Shown one piece after another: positions 17,705-25,796 of a stretch of 64,000 nt of DNA. Numbering within the stretch: the stretch's first letter is position 1; the number at the start of each line of letters is the position of its first letter. The notes below the pieces were generated by a model. The model ran no database searches, was not told the origin of the DNA, and saw nothing but the letters and a program-made list of their open reading frames with translations. The DNA is from Rhizobium sp. 16-449-1b (GTDB lineage Bacteria; Pseudomonadota; Alphaproteobacteria; Rhizobiales; Rhizobiaceae), in contig NZ_JAGHMH010000026.1 of the NCBI RefSeq assembly GCF_017741935.1, forward strand, positions 62,001 through 126,000, in the 5' to 3' direction. The position numbers and the translations under genes were made by a program.

Positions 17705-18616
17705 ATGTCTTTGCTCTGCTCCTTGATGATTGTGATTGGAATCGGATTGCTTGTTGCGGCCGTGCCGTCCCTGTCTTCTATTTTACGCACGTTGAACCAG
17801 GGTCGGATGCGCCGGGGCTGGTACAGCCTGCGGGCGCTTATCTTTCTATTCCTCATAGGCTATGCCTGTTTTGGCGTTCTCGCGGTTAACTCGCGAGCAG
17901 CAATGACGGAGTTGGTTGTTTCGACCATTTTGATGGCCGGCGGCGCCTTTGTTTTGATTGTGTCGCGTCTGTCCGATTTCACCACCAAGGATATCGTGCG
18001 GATCGCCGCTCTTGAACGCGACGTCATGCGCGATCCGTTGACCGGCGCATTCAACCGACGCTATCTCGACCACAAGCTCGACGAAGAAATCAACAGGTCC
18101 CGACGCTTAAGCCGGCCGCTCTCGGCGTTGATCCTGGACCTCGATCACTTCAAGCATATCAACGACACCTACGGACATCCGACCGGTGATGAGCTTCTAC
18201 GGCACGTTTGTATGTTGATCGACAGCCATCTCCAGACAATGGGAACGGTCGTTCGCTATGGCGGTGAGGAGTTTGTCGTGGTCGCGCCTGATCACGACAT
18301 CAATGCTGCCGATGCTCTCGGCAACAGGATGCTGCGCCATATCGCAGATCGGCCACTAATTTTATCGGACGGAACTAAGCTTACCGTGACCGCAAGCGTA
18401 GGCGCGGCCGAGTTCGACCACAATGATACGCCCGCGGAACTGCTCTTGAGAGCCGATGAAGCGCTATACGTGGCGAAGCGGAACGGCCGCAACCAGCTTC
18501 GGACCGCGACTCGAAGACAAGTCGTAACAGCGGCCCTAGAGCCCCCGCTTTGTCCTTTTCCTAGAGGACCTGACGGTCTCGCCACCATGGATGAGAGATC
18601 GAGGCAGCAGTTTTAG
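17705..18616 (+). CDS. Membrane diguanylate cyclase (GGDEF)
   Basis: 303 residues. Three predicted membrane helices at about 5-25, 43-62 and 69-88 are followed directly by a GGDEF domain: DPLTGAFNRRYLD, LDLDHFKHINDTYGH and the active-site RYGGEEF (GGEEF 186-190). The RxxD product-inhibition site five residues before GGEEF is absent (Gln and Gly occupy the positions), so feedback inhibition by c-di-GMP is not expected. Synthesises c-di-GMP from two GTP at the inner membrane. No good ribosome-binding site is seen before ATG 17705. It ends 55 bp before an IS5-family element. Confidence 0.85.
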   Translation: MSLLCSLMIVIGIGLLVAAVPSLSSILRTLNQGRMRRGWYSLRALIFLFLIGYACFGVLAVNSRAAMTELVVSTILMAGGAFVLIVSRLSDFTTKDIVRIAALERDVMRDPLTGAFNRRYLDHKLDEEINRSRRLSRPLSALILDLDHFKHINDTYGHPTGDELLRHVCMLIDSHLQTMGTVVRYGGEEFVVVAPDHDINAADALGNRMLRHIADRPLILSDGTKLTVTASVGAAEFDHNDTPAELLLRADEALYVAKRNGRNQLRTATRRQVVTAALEPPLCPFPRGPDGLATMDERSRQQF

Positions 18617-19416
18617 TGCATCATAAATGCGGTGCAGATGCCCCTCGCTTGAACCGATTAACGAGGGCGTGGTGACGATTTAACGATTTGGGATTCCCGG
18701 GGCGGACCAAATCAGGTTCAAGGCTAGTTTTGAAGATTGGCCATGGATTGCGATGCGCTTCGGGATGATCGGTGGGAACAGATCAAAAGATTTGTGCCCG
18801 GCGGCACGAAAGGCAAGCGCAGTCCGCGCACGAACAACCGTCGATTCCTGGACGCGCTGTTGTGGATCGCCCGCTCCGGTGGTCGCTGGCGTGATCTGCC
18901 AGAACGGCTCGGCCATTACCGCTAGGTGAAACGACGTTATTACCGCTGGATCGAAATGGGCGTCCTTGACGAGATGCTTTCGGTTTTGGCCCGCGAAGCC
19001 GACCTCGAACGGCTGATGATCGACAGTACCGTCGTGTGGGCGCATCAGCATGCGGCAGGCGCGCGCAAAGTCAAAGGGGGCAGATGCCCAGGGCCTGGGT
19101 CGGTCTCGGGGCGGGTTGAGCACCAAAATCCACGCCGCCACCGAGGCGCTCGGGCTTCCAGTCCGTTTGATCGCCAGCCCGGGGCAGCGCAACGACATCG
19201 CCTTTGCCCATGATCTCGTCGAGGGCTTCGACGCCGACGCCACCATCCCCGACAAGGGATATGACGCAGATCATCTCGTCGACAGGGCCGACAAGGCCGG
19301 AATTGACGTCGTCATCCCACCCAAGCGCAAAGTCCTGCGCCCTTACGACGCCGATCTCGACAAGGAGCGCAACAAGACCGAACGCTTCTTCAACAAGCTT
19401 AAACAGTTTTGGCGCG

Positions 19417-19424
19417 TTGCAACC
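19417..19424. repeat. Left copy of 8-bp target-site duplication of the IS21 element
   Basis: TTGCAACC immediately precedes the IS21 end (TGCC from 19425); the identical octamer occurs at 22023-22030 just after the other end (TGCA at 22019-22022). Joining the flanks through one copy restores the IS5 transposase frame (RVATRYDK). Confidence 0.92.
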
Positions 19425-19549
19425 TGCCGATTCCGATGAAGCCGCCCCATTGTTCCGAGATGATTGCGCCCCCGGATTCCGGGATGATCTCGCCCCCCGT
19501 TTCAGGGGTCTGCAGGCAATAATTGTTGTCAGTTCGTTCGAGTGATGTG

Positions 19550-20287
19550 TCAAGCTTTGCGCGGCAGATTTCGTCGTAGGCTTTCTCCGCTGAGTTCGAT
19601 GCGGTGGGCATTGTGGACGAGACGATCCAGGATGGCGTCGGCATAGGTGGGATCACCGATGACACCGTGCCAGGCGGATACGGGGAGTTGGCTGGTGATG
19701 ATCGTCGAGCGCCGGCCGTAACGGTCCTCGAGGATTTCAAGCAGATCGTGACGGGCCTGTTCGTTGAGTGGCTCGAGGCCCCAATCGTCCAGGATCAGGA
19801 GCTGAACGTGGCCCAGGGTGCGTTGTAGGCGAGCGTATCTACCGTCGCCGCGGGCGAGCGCGAGCTGGGCAAAGAGCCTTGGGACACGCTGATAGAGAAC
19901 AGAACGGTCGTCACGGCAAGCCTTGTGGCCAAGGGCACATGCCAACCAGCTCTTTCCGACACCCGAGGGACCGCAGATAGCGAGATTGTCGTGAGCGCCG
20001 ATCCAGTCGCCCCCGAGCAGTTTCATGAAGAGCGCACGGTCGAGACCGCGTTCGGCGCGATAATCGACATCTTCCGGGGTGGCCTGATGACGAAGCTTGG
20101 CGAACCTAAGACGCGCCGCAAGCTTGCGGTCGTAACGGGAGCTCCATTCCCGCTCGAGCAGCAGTCCGAGCCATTCGGCATGAGAGAGATGTTCGGCCTC
20201 GCCGTTGGCGACGAGTTCGCCGAAGGCTTTGGCCATGCCGGCCAGGCCCATGGCGTTCAGTCTATCAAGTGTTGGATGAGCAAGCAT
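19550..20287 (-). CDS. istB: IS21-family ATPase/transposition helper IstB
   Basis: 245 residues of the DnaA/DnaC-like AAA+ family. Walker A GPSGVGKSWLACALG near 106-120, Walker B LLILDDWGLEPL near 170, and an N-terminal helper region (ERLDAM-like start HPTLDRLNAMGLAGMAKAF). It loads and stimulates the IstA transposase in target selection. It starts 12 bp after the istA stop, the usual IS21 arrangement. Confidence 0.93.
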   Translation of the reverse strand: MLAHPTLDRLNAMGLAGMAKAFGELVANGEAEHLSHAEWLGLLLEREWSSRYDRKLAARLRFAKLRHQATPEDVDYRAERGLDRALFMKLLGGDWIGAHDNLAICGPSGVGKSWLACALGHKACRDDRSVLYQRVPRLFAQLALARGDGRYARLQRTLGHVQLLILDDWGLEPLNEQARHDLLEILEDRYGRRSTIITSQLPVSAWHGVIGDPTYADAILDRLVHNAHRIELSGESLRRNLPRKA

Positions 20288-20299
20288 TCTTCGTTCTCC

Positions 20300-21850
20300 T
20301 TAGTGGTAATAGCGAGGTCCGCGGATGTTCTCGTGGTGGATCGGTTCGTGCGAGGCGGCTCCTTTCGTGTCCGCTGTTCGGTCGAGGCGATTGTCGAGGA
20401 TGGAGCGCACCGAGCCATAGGTCCGGGCCCCGATCTCCAGCGCGCGGGCGCAGGCTGCATTGACCCTGTCGCGGCCGAAGCTCTTGTTAAGGCGGATAAT
20501 GCCGAGGCAGGCGCGAAAGCCCTGCTCGGGATGCGGCCGGTCGGCAAGGATGCGCTCGCACAACAGCTCGACATCCGGCCCCATGGCAGAGGCTTCGCGC
20601 CGAATGCGTTCGATCGTCCAGTCGGCAAACCGACGATGCGCCGAGGGCATATGATCGGGGATGGTCGTGTGCTTGCCGTTGCCGCTCGAGCGGCGGTGCG
20701 CGGCAATCCGCTCGCCCTTGTGGAATATCTCGATCGTATTGGCGGTGATGCGCGCCTCGACCTGCTCGCGGGCGAAGCGATAGGGAACGGAGTAATAATG
20801 CCGTTCGATCTCGACGTGGTAATCCAGTCCAGCGCGCCGGATACGCCATTCGGCGAAGACATAGCGCTCGACAGGCAATGGCCGCAGAGCCGGACGATCG
20901 AGTTCCTCAAACAATTGACGCCGCGTGCAATTGACCCGACGCAAGACCCTGATGTCGTTGAGGTCACGGAGCAATTCCATGATCGCGGCATTGACCTCGG
21001 CGAGACTGTAAAAGACGCGATGGCGCAGCCGGCCCAGCAGCCAGCGCTCGACGATACGAACCGCGGCCTCCACTTTCGCCTTGTCGCGCGGCCGCCGCGG
21101 CCGTGTCGGAAGGACCGCGCTCCCGTAGTGCGCCGCCATGGCACAATAGGTCCTGTTGACCTGAGGATCGAAGTGGCAGGCCTTGATGATCGCCACCTTG
21201 GCATTGTCAGGGACCAGAAGGGCCGGCGAACCGCCGAAGAACTCCAGCGCCTGAACATGGCATTCGATCCAGTCCGGAAGCGTCTCTGTCCAGCGCGCCT
21301 GCGCATAAGACAGGCTGGACGCTCCCAAAACCGCGACGAACAGGTGCGCCTGCCGCGTCTTGCCCGACAGCCGATCAACGACGACTGTAACCGTGTCGCC
21401 CGCATAATCGACGAACAGCTTGTCGCCGCTTGCATGCTCCTGCCGCATCGTCACTGGCAGCTTCAGTGCCCAGCCGCGGTAAAGGTCACAATACCGGCTG
21501 TAGCGATACCCGTCCGGATAGCGGCCGATATATTCGTCCCAGAGGATTTGTAGTGTCACGTGCTTGCGCTTGAGCTCGCGATGGACCTCGGCCCAGTTCG
21601 GCTCGGGGGCCCGGCGATGACCCGTCTTCGTCCCGGCCGCCTTGTAGAGCGCCGCCTCCAGGACGGCATCGCTCACGTCGTCATCCAACGGCCACGAAAG
21701 CCCCGCAGCCGTCGCTCGCCGCAGGGTCTCGCGCACCGTCGACGGTGCTGCCCCGACCCGAACCGCGATCGATTTGTGGCCCAGTCCTTGCTCGGCTCGA
21801 TATCTCAGTATCTCGCGGACACGCCGCATCTCTAGTCTCTCCGCAGGCAT
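20300..21850 (-). CDS. istA: IS21-family transposase IstA
   Basis: 516 residues. N-terminal helix-turn-helix (LEMRRVREILRYRAEQGLGH, then VRVGAAPSTVRETLRR), then an rve/DDE integrase core: FVDYAGDTVTV (first Asp), ALLVPDNAKVAI (second Asp), and RPRDKAKVEAAVRIVERW (Glu), followed by a C-terminal Mu-type domain. All three catalytic acids are present and the frame is complete, so this copy may be functional. The sequence between its start and the right end holds the terminal repeats. Confidence 0.93.
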   Translation of the reverse strand: MPAERLEMRRVREILRYRAEQGLGHKSIAVRVGAAPSTVRETLRRATAAGLSWPLDDDVSDAVLEAALYKAAGTKTGHRRAPEPNWAEVHRELKRKHVTLQILWDEYIGRYPDGYRYSRYCDLYRGWALKLPVTMRQEHASGDKLFVDYAGDTVTVVVDRLSGKTRQAHLFVAVLGASSLSYAQARWTETLPDWIECHVQALEFFGGSPALLVPDNAKVAIIKACHFDPQVNRTYCAMAAHYGSAVLPTRPRRPRDKAKVEAAVRIVERWLLGRLRHRVFYSLAEVNAAIMELLRDLNDIRVLRRVNCTRRQLFEELDRPALRPLPVERYVFAEWRIRRAGLDYHVEIERHYYSVPYRFAREQVEARITANTIEIFHKGERIAAHRRSSGNGKHTTIPDHMPSAHRRFADWTIERIRREASAMGPDVELLCERILADRPHPEQGFRACLGIIRLNKSFGRDRVNAACARALEIGARTYGSVRSILDNRLDRTADTKGAASHEPIHHENIRGPRYYH

Positions 21851-22022
21851 ACCGTTCCTTCCTCGTCACCATCGACGGAAGGAACTTCACACCGGCAGAA
21901 CACCCACGCCACACCCCGTCCGAAGGGGGCGGCATCATCTCGGAACGAGGGGGCGACTAATTCTCGGAATCGGGGGGCGAGATCATTTCGGAATCAGGGG
22001 GCGGATTGCCTCGGAATTTGCA

Positions 22023-22030
22023 TTGCAACC
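22023..22030. repeat. Right copy of the IS21 8-bp target-site duplication
   Basis: TTGCAACC, identical to 19417-19424, directly after the terminal CA of the IS21 element and inside the IS5 transposase codons for the VATRYDK segment. Confidence 0.92.
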
Positions 22031-22116
22031 AGATACGACAAGCTCGTCGCCAACTTCATGGGCTTCGTCAAACTCGCCGCTATCGCAATCTGGCTCTAAT
22101 AGTTAAATCTTCACTG

Positions 22117-22235
22117 CGGATCGGAAGCATGCCTTCAAGGATACGCAGGCGCAGCTTCGCTTGGACGAAGACCCCTATCTCGTCGTGACCGGCAATTTCC
22201 TTCAGCAGGGTGGCTTCAACGCGACAAGCAACTAA
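22117..22235 (+). pseudogene. Possible 3' remnant of an unidentified gene
   Basis: Immediately after the IS5 right end an open frame reads AFKDTQAQLRLDEDPYLVV, then TGNFLQQGGFNATSN and a stop at 22233-22235. It has protein-like composition and no start, as if the IS5 element had removed the front of a gene. I do not recognise the family. The frame on the left side of the IS does not supply an obvious matching front end. Confidence 0.3.
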
Positions 22236-22719
22236 GCAAGTGCCACTGCGGCAATTGCTCCATAATGCCGCAATAGCCACGAGCGCCAGTCGTTTGACAA
22301 AAGCAACCTGTTGCCTCCGTTCTCAACGTCGTTCACCTATGTCTAGCTGTTTGTTCTGGGTTTTGAGCCAGTTTTTAAGATTCTATCCAAATTGCGCAGG
22401 CAACTTCGGCCGCGTTTCGGTGTCAGCATCCTTTGTTAACTTCTCGCCACGCCTTAATGGCTCCGGTTCTTCGAGCAATGTCTCGATGCGCTGGCTGAGC
22501 TTCGGCGCCGCTGCCGAACTCGTCGCTCCACGAATGAATTGTGGCGCTTTCCCCGATGCCCATAAATGCACGACGTCTTGATGCTGCTCTCGAGGGGCAG
22601 CCGGGCGGGCTTGCTTCCAACGACTGAGGTAAATGCATGATCTCGAGCAGCCTGCTGGTTATTGGCATGCGAGCGGTCGACGCAATCGGGTTGTCGATCA
22701 TGCAGGCCGGAGCACTGAA
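22236..22719. other. Intergenic region, nothing recognised
   Basis: Several short frames cross this stretch on both strands but none has family sequence or a convincing ribosome-binding site. It must hold the promoter of the following GGDEF gene. Confidence 0.4.
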
Positions 22720-24690
22720 ATGAGCGGCACCGGCATGAGCACGTTGTTGAAGATCGTCTTCAGGCCGAAGGTGAAGCGGAAAACACGCCATACGCTGGCG
22801 TCGCGGGCGCTGCGGCTTGCGGCACTGCGTATCGCGCTGGTCTGCGCCTGTGCCGGCGGCGTGTCCTATTTCATCAATCATTCCGCGCTTGAGCGCTCGT
22901 TGCGCTCGCAGCTCTCCTTTTCGACCGAGCAGGCTCTGCAGCGCGAGTCGCTGCCCTTCCGCGAAGTGAAGGACCTCCAAAAGAATTTCCTTGCCGAATT
23001 CAGCAGGATCTACGCGATACCGGAAGCCCGGCAATCCTTGGCACGGAATTTCGATGATATTTTCTATCGCCACGAGGACGGATCCTACACCCAGCGTCCC
23101 GGATTGTTTGAAGGCGAGCCTTTGCCCGACGGGCGCAGATTTCCCAACATGTCGGCGACCTACGCGCCCGACGTGACGCCGGATGAGGACGTGAAAACGC
23201 GGTTTGCGCTGTCTTACCTGCTCTCTTACCAATTCGGTTCTGCCACCAAGGGCCGCCTCTTCAATTTCTACGGCGTGGTTCCGGAAAAAGGCTTCCCGAT
23301 TTATCAGGCTGCCGACATCGCCAAGGTTTTCAAATATGAAGGCCCGGATGCACTGAAGCTCGAGACTTTCGAATTTTTCTCCCGCGGCTTCGGGGGGCCT
23401 CAAAACGATACGTTCTTTACGCGCATCTATTGGGATCCCTCCAACAATGCATGGATGACGACGATCGCGACGCCCGGTGCGCCAGACGTTTCAGGCAAGC
23501 ATCGCATCATGGCCTGCGTCGACGTGCTGCTCGACGATCTGATGAAACGAACTGCAAATCCGACGCTGCCGGGCGCACGCGCGACGATCTTTGCGGCCGA
23601 TGATCAGGGAACCCTGATCTTCGACGGCAAATACGCCGATGCGATCACCGCCAGCGCCGGCGAAGCCTCGATTTCCTCCCTTGAAATTGCCGACTACCAG
23701 CCATTGCTGAAGGCAAGCCGGTCGATCGGAGCGGGTTCGGTGTCGCTCGTCGACAGCGCCAGCGAAATTACCGCGGTCGGCCGGATTCCGGATACGCCCT
23801 GGGTGCTTGCCGTCCACTATCCGAAATCTCTCATGCGGCCCGCCGTCCTCACCAATCTCGGGATCGTCATCGCGCTCGGGCTGCTTACCCTGTTCGTCGA
23901 ACTCTTCATCCTCCGTTCGATCCTGCAAAAGCAGGTCGCCGAACCGCTGGTGCGATTGATCCACGCCACGCAGCTGGTCGGCCGCTCCGGCGTTACCGTT
24001 GCCAACGACGCCCTGCCCACGCACTCCGACGACGAGATCGGCGAGCTTGCCCGCGATTTTGCGTCGATGGCCGCGCGCGTTCACGCAGCCCATGAAGCGC
24101 TTGAGGGAAAGATACGGGATCGAACGTCAGAGCTGGAGCGGCTCAATCAGAAGCTCGTGACCATCAGCCAGACGGACGAGATGACGGGCGTCGCCAACCG
24201 CCGCCGCTTCGACGCCGTTCTCGCAAGCGAACTCGCAGCGTTTGGGCAAGGTCAGGACCTGCTGATGCTTGCCATGGTGGATGCCGATTGGTTCAAAGGC
24301 TACAACGACCGATACGGCCATCCGGCGGGAGACGCCTGCCTGAAGGAAATCGCCGGGGTGCTGGAACGCAATACGCGCAGCCAGCAGGATCTCGTTGCCC
24401 GCTATGGCGGAGAGGAATTCGCCATCATTGCGCGGATCGCCTCAGCCAGGAACGCGCCTGCCATCGGACAGGCTCTGTGTTCGGCAATGGCGGCCGTCAA
24501 GCTGCCGCATGAGGGATCGCCTTTCGGGCACGTGACGCTCAGCGTCGGCATTGCGCTGGCGGCGCCGGATGAGAATATCTCTCCGGAAGCGCTTTTGCTC
24601 GAAGCCGATCGCGCGCTCTATCGCGCCAAGCAGGCAGGGCGAAATCAAGCCGTCGTTGCCGACACACAGATGCAGCAGCTGGACGCCTGA
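22720..24690 (+). CDS. Diguanylate cyclase with periplasmic sensor, HAMP and GGDEF domains
   Basis: 656 residues. Membrane helix at about 32-52, a large periplasmic region of about 320 residues with FNFYGVVPEKGFPIYQ, a second helix near 372-392 (LGIVIALGLLTLFVELFIL), a HAMP segment to about 455, a short coiled coil (RDRTSELERLNQKL) and a GGDEF domain with DEMTGVANRRRFD and RYGGEEF (563-567). The inhibitory RxxD site has Ser in place of Arg (SQQD). An unidentified periplasmic ligand probably sets c-di-GMP output. ATG 22720 has GGAG upstream; ATG 22735 is possible. An IS5 fragment follows 80 bp downstream. Confidence 0.87.
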   Translation: MSGTGMSTLLKIVFRPKVKRKTRHTLASRALRLAALRIALVCACAGGVSYFINHSALERSLRSQLSFSTEQALQRESLPFREVKDLQKNFLAEFSRIYAIPEARQSLARNFDDIFYRHEDGSYTQRPGLFEGEPLPDGRRFPNMSATYAPDVTPDEDVKTRFALSYLLSYQFGSATKGRLFNFYGVVPEKGFPIYQAADIAKVFKYEGPDALKLETFEFFSRGFGGPQNDTFFTRIYWDPSNNAWMTTIATPGAPDVSGKHRIMACVDVLLDDLMKRTANPTLPGARATIFAADDQGTLIFDGKYADAITASAGEASISSLEIADYQPLLKASRSIGAGSVSLVDSASEITAVGRIPDTPWVLAVHYPKSLMRPAVLTNLGIVIALGLLTLFVELFILRSILQKQVAEPLVRLIHATQLVGRSGVTVANDALPTHSDDEIGELARDFASMAARVHAAHEALEGKIRDRTSELERLNQKLVTISQTDEMTGVANRRRFDAVLASELAAFGQGQDLLMLAMVDADWFKGYNDRYGHPAGDACLKEIAGVLERNTRSQQDLVARYGGEEFAIIARIASARNAPAIGQALCSAMAAVKLPHEGSPFGHVTLSVGIALAAPDENISPEALLLEADRALYRAKQAGRNQAVVADTQMQQLDA

Positions 24691-24770
24691 AGCATATCGC
24701 GAAAAGTGTGCGGCGGCTTTTGCGGCAACCACACGGGAAAGATCGCGGTCCGCTTTAGAAAATTCTAGGC

Positions 24771-25190
24771 TGTGGTGACAATTTAATCATTTGAGCCAGA
24801 GCATGATGGCGGCGATCTTGATGAATCCCATGAAGTTGGGCGGCGATTTTGTCGTAGCGCGTTGCGATTCGGCGCCATTGCTTGAGCTTTGCAAAGAAGC
24901 TCTCGACGCCCCAGCGGGCCTTATAGGCGATGCGGTCGTAGCAGTGCTGATATTTTCGATGACGGCGCGGTGGAATGACCGGTTCGCTACCCTGTTCAAG
25001 GATAATGTCATGCAGGCTATCGGCGCCATAGGCGCGGTCGGTGAGCACATGCTTGGCCGACAGCCCCCTGACGACGTCGCAGGCAGAAGCCAGATCGTAC
25101 TGCTGGCCGGGTCCAGGTGAAAGCGCACCGGCAGGCCGAGCTGCATCCAGTGCGGATATCCAGTGGCTGCGCCCTCTATCCTAAAGCTGC
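24771..25190 (-). pseudogene. IS5-family transposase remnant with one terminal repeat
   Basis: Minus-strand sequence encodes the C-terminal half of an IS427-type transposase: LTDRAYGADSLHDIILEQG, then YKARWGVESFFAKLKQWRR and IATRYDK, after which the frame shifts to NFMGFIKIAAIMLWLK. The element end is recognisable at 24771 (TGTGGTGACAATTTAATC), close to the terminus of the IS5 copy at 18671. The 5' half of the gene is gone. It is a separate and more decayed copy than the one carrying the IS21 insertion. Confidence 0.8.
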
Positions 25191-25546
25191 AACATTTCGG
25201 CTTATCTGCTACCCAGCTACTAGCTGATTAAATACGAGTTTACGATTGACCCCAATTTTGGGTCTGATCGAAAAGGCGGGTGACGCCAGGGCTGGCAGGA
25301 TGTCGGATTTCGATACGATTGAGGCAGATGCCCAGTCGATGTCTCCCTTCTACGCCATCGAGGACACGTTGCCAGCTTACTCTCCCAACGACCATACGAG
25401 TTCTTGCCCGCAATAACTCCGCTGGAGGCTGCGCCAGATTCCATGAAGTATGCTCAACATTGAGATCGAACGCTGAAGCTGTAAGCGGCGCTGGTGCGAG
25501 AAATAACAAAACCATCTATCTTCGTAATTCAGGAAGTATATCAAAA
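25191..25546. other. Intergenic region, nothing recognised
   Basis: No supported gene. An in-frame extension of the downstream small gene reaches back to 25280 but reads as non-protein-like sequence. The region should contain the promoter of the small gene and the GGDEF-EAL gene. Confidence 0.4.
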
Positions 25547-25795
25547 ATGCCAAATATCGTATCTTTTCCCAGCGTCAGGTTCCAACAGACTTCATTCCCT
25601 CAACTTCAGGAGGCACGGGACCAGATGGTCGAGATCTTCGCTAAGCTCGAAGAGATCCGTTTGGCCATGGCATCTCTGTCCCAAGGGGGGGATTTCTCAC
25701 GAGATAGGGAGGTCTCGCACGAAGAGCTGAAGTTCGATGGGGCGAGAGATCGGCCTGCAATCGTGGCGATCTGTCTTTCGGATGACGGAGCATAA
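25547..25795 (+). CDS. Small hypothetical protein preceding a GGDEF-EAL gene
   Basis: 82 residues, start ATG 25547 with AGGAAG about ten bases upstream. It reads as MPNIVSFPSVRFQQTS, then a helix-prone stretch (QLQEARDQMVEIFAKLEEIR) and a charged tail. No membrane segment, signal peptide or known domain. The stop ends one base before the start of the GGDEF-EAL gene, so the two are almost certainly cotranscribed and translationally linked. It could be a small partner or regulator of that enzyme; this is inference from position. Confidence 0.5.
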   Translation: MPNIVSFPSVRFQQTSFPQLQEARDQMVEIFAKLEEIRLAMASLSQGGDFSRDREVSHEELKFDGARDRPAIVAICLSDDGA

Positions 25796-25796
25796 G

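Larger units (their letters stand above)
19425..22022. mobile_element. IS21-family insertion sequence, apparently intact (2598 bp)
   Basis: The ends are TG...CA as in IS21 relatives. Both ends carry several copies of a short repeat, TTCCGA followed by GATGAT-type sequence and a run of Cs: about three copies on the left (19430-19500) and four in the opposite sense on the right (21922-22020). These resemble the multiple terminal repeats bound by IstA. It contains istA and istB on the minus strand, both open, and is flanked by an 8-bp duplication, so the insertion is recent relative to the host IS5 copy. Confidence 0.92.
18743..22099 (+). pseudogene. IS5-family transposase, broken by stop, frameshift and IS21 insertion
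   Basis: The N-terminal part (18743-18925) contains RWEQIKRFVPG and NNRRFLDALLWIARSGGRW and stops at TAG after PERLGHYR. Family sequence continues at once (VKRRYYRWIEMGVLDEML, LMIDSTVVWAHQHAAG). A second frame carries GRSRGGLSTKIHAATEALGL to ERFFNKLKQFWRVAT at 19424. The last residues (ATRYDKLVANFMGFVKLAAI, then AIWL) are found beyond the IS21 element at 22026-22099. A change of frame in mid-gene is normal in the IS427 group, but the internal stop and the insertion make this copy inactive. Confidence 0.85.
18671..22116. mobile_element. IS5-family element (IS427-like), interrupted by an IS21-family element
   Basis: Terminal repeats match: the left end reads GGTGACGATTTAACGATT from 18671 and the right end, on the other strand, reads AGTGAAGATTTAACTATT inward from about 22114. 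Subtracting the inserted IS21 element and its duplicated target leaves about 840 bp, the normal size of this group. Exact outer boundaries are uncertain by a few bases and no target duplication for the IS5 copy itself was identified. Confidence 0.8.

Noticed and set aside
19925..21553. 542-residue open frame on the plus strand
   Set aside because: It is the antisense of istA and istB, without family sequence; an effect of high GC and codon bias.
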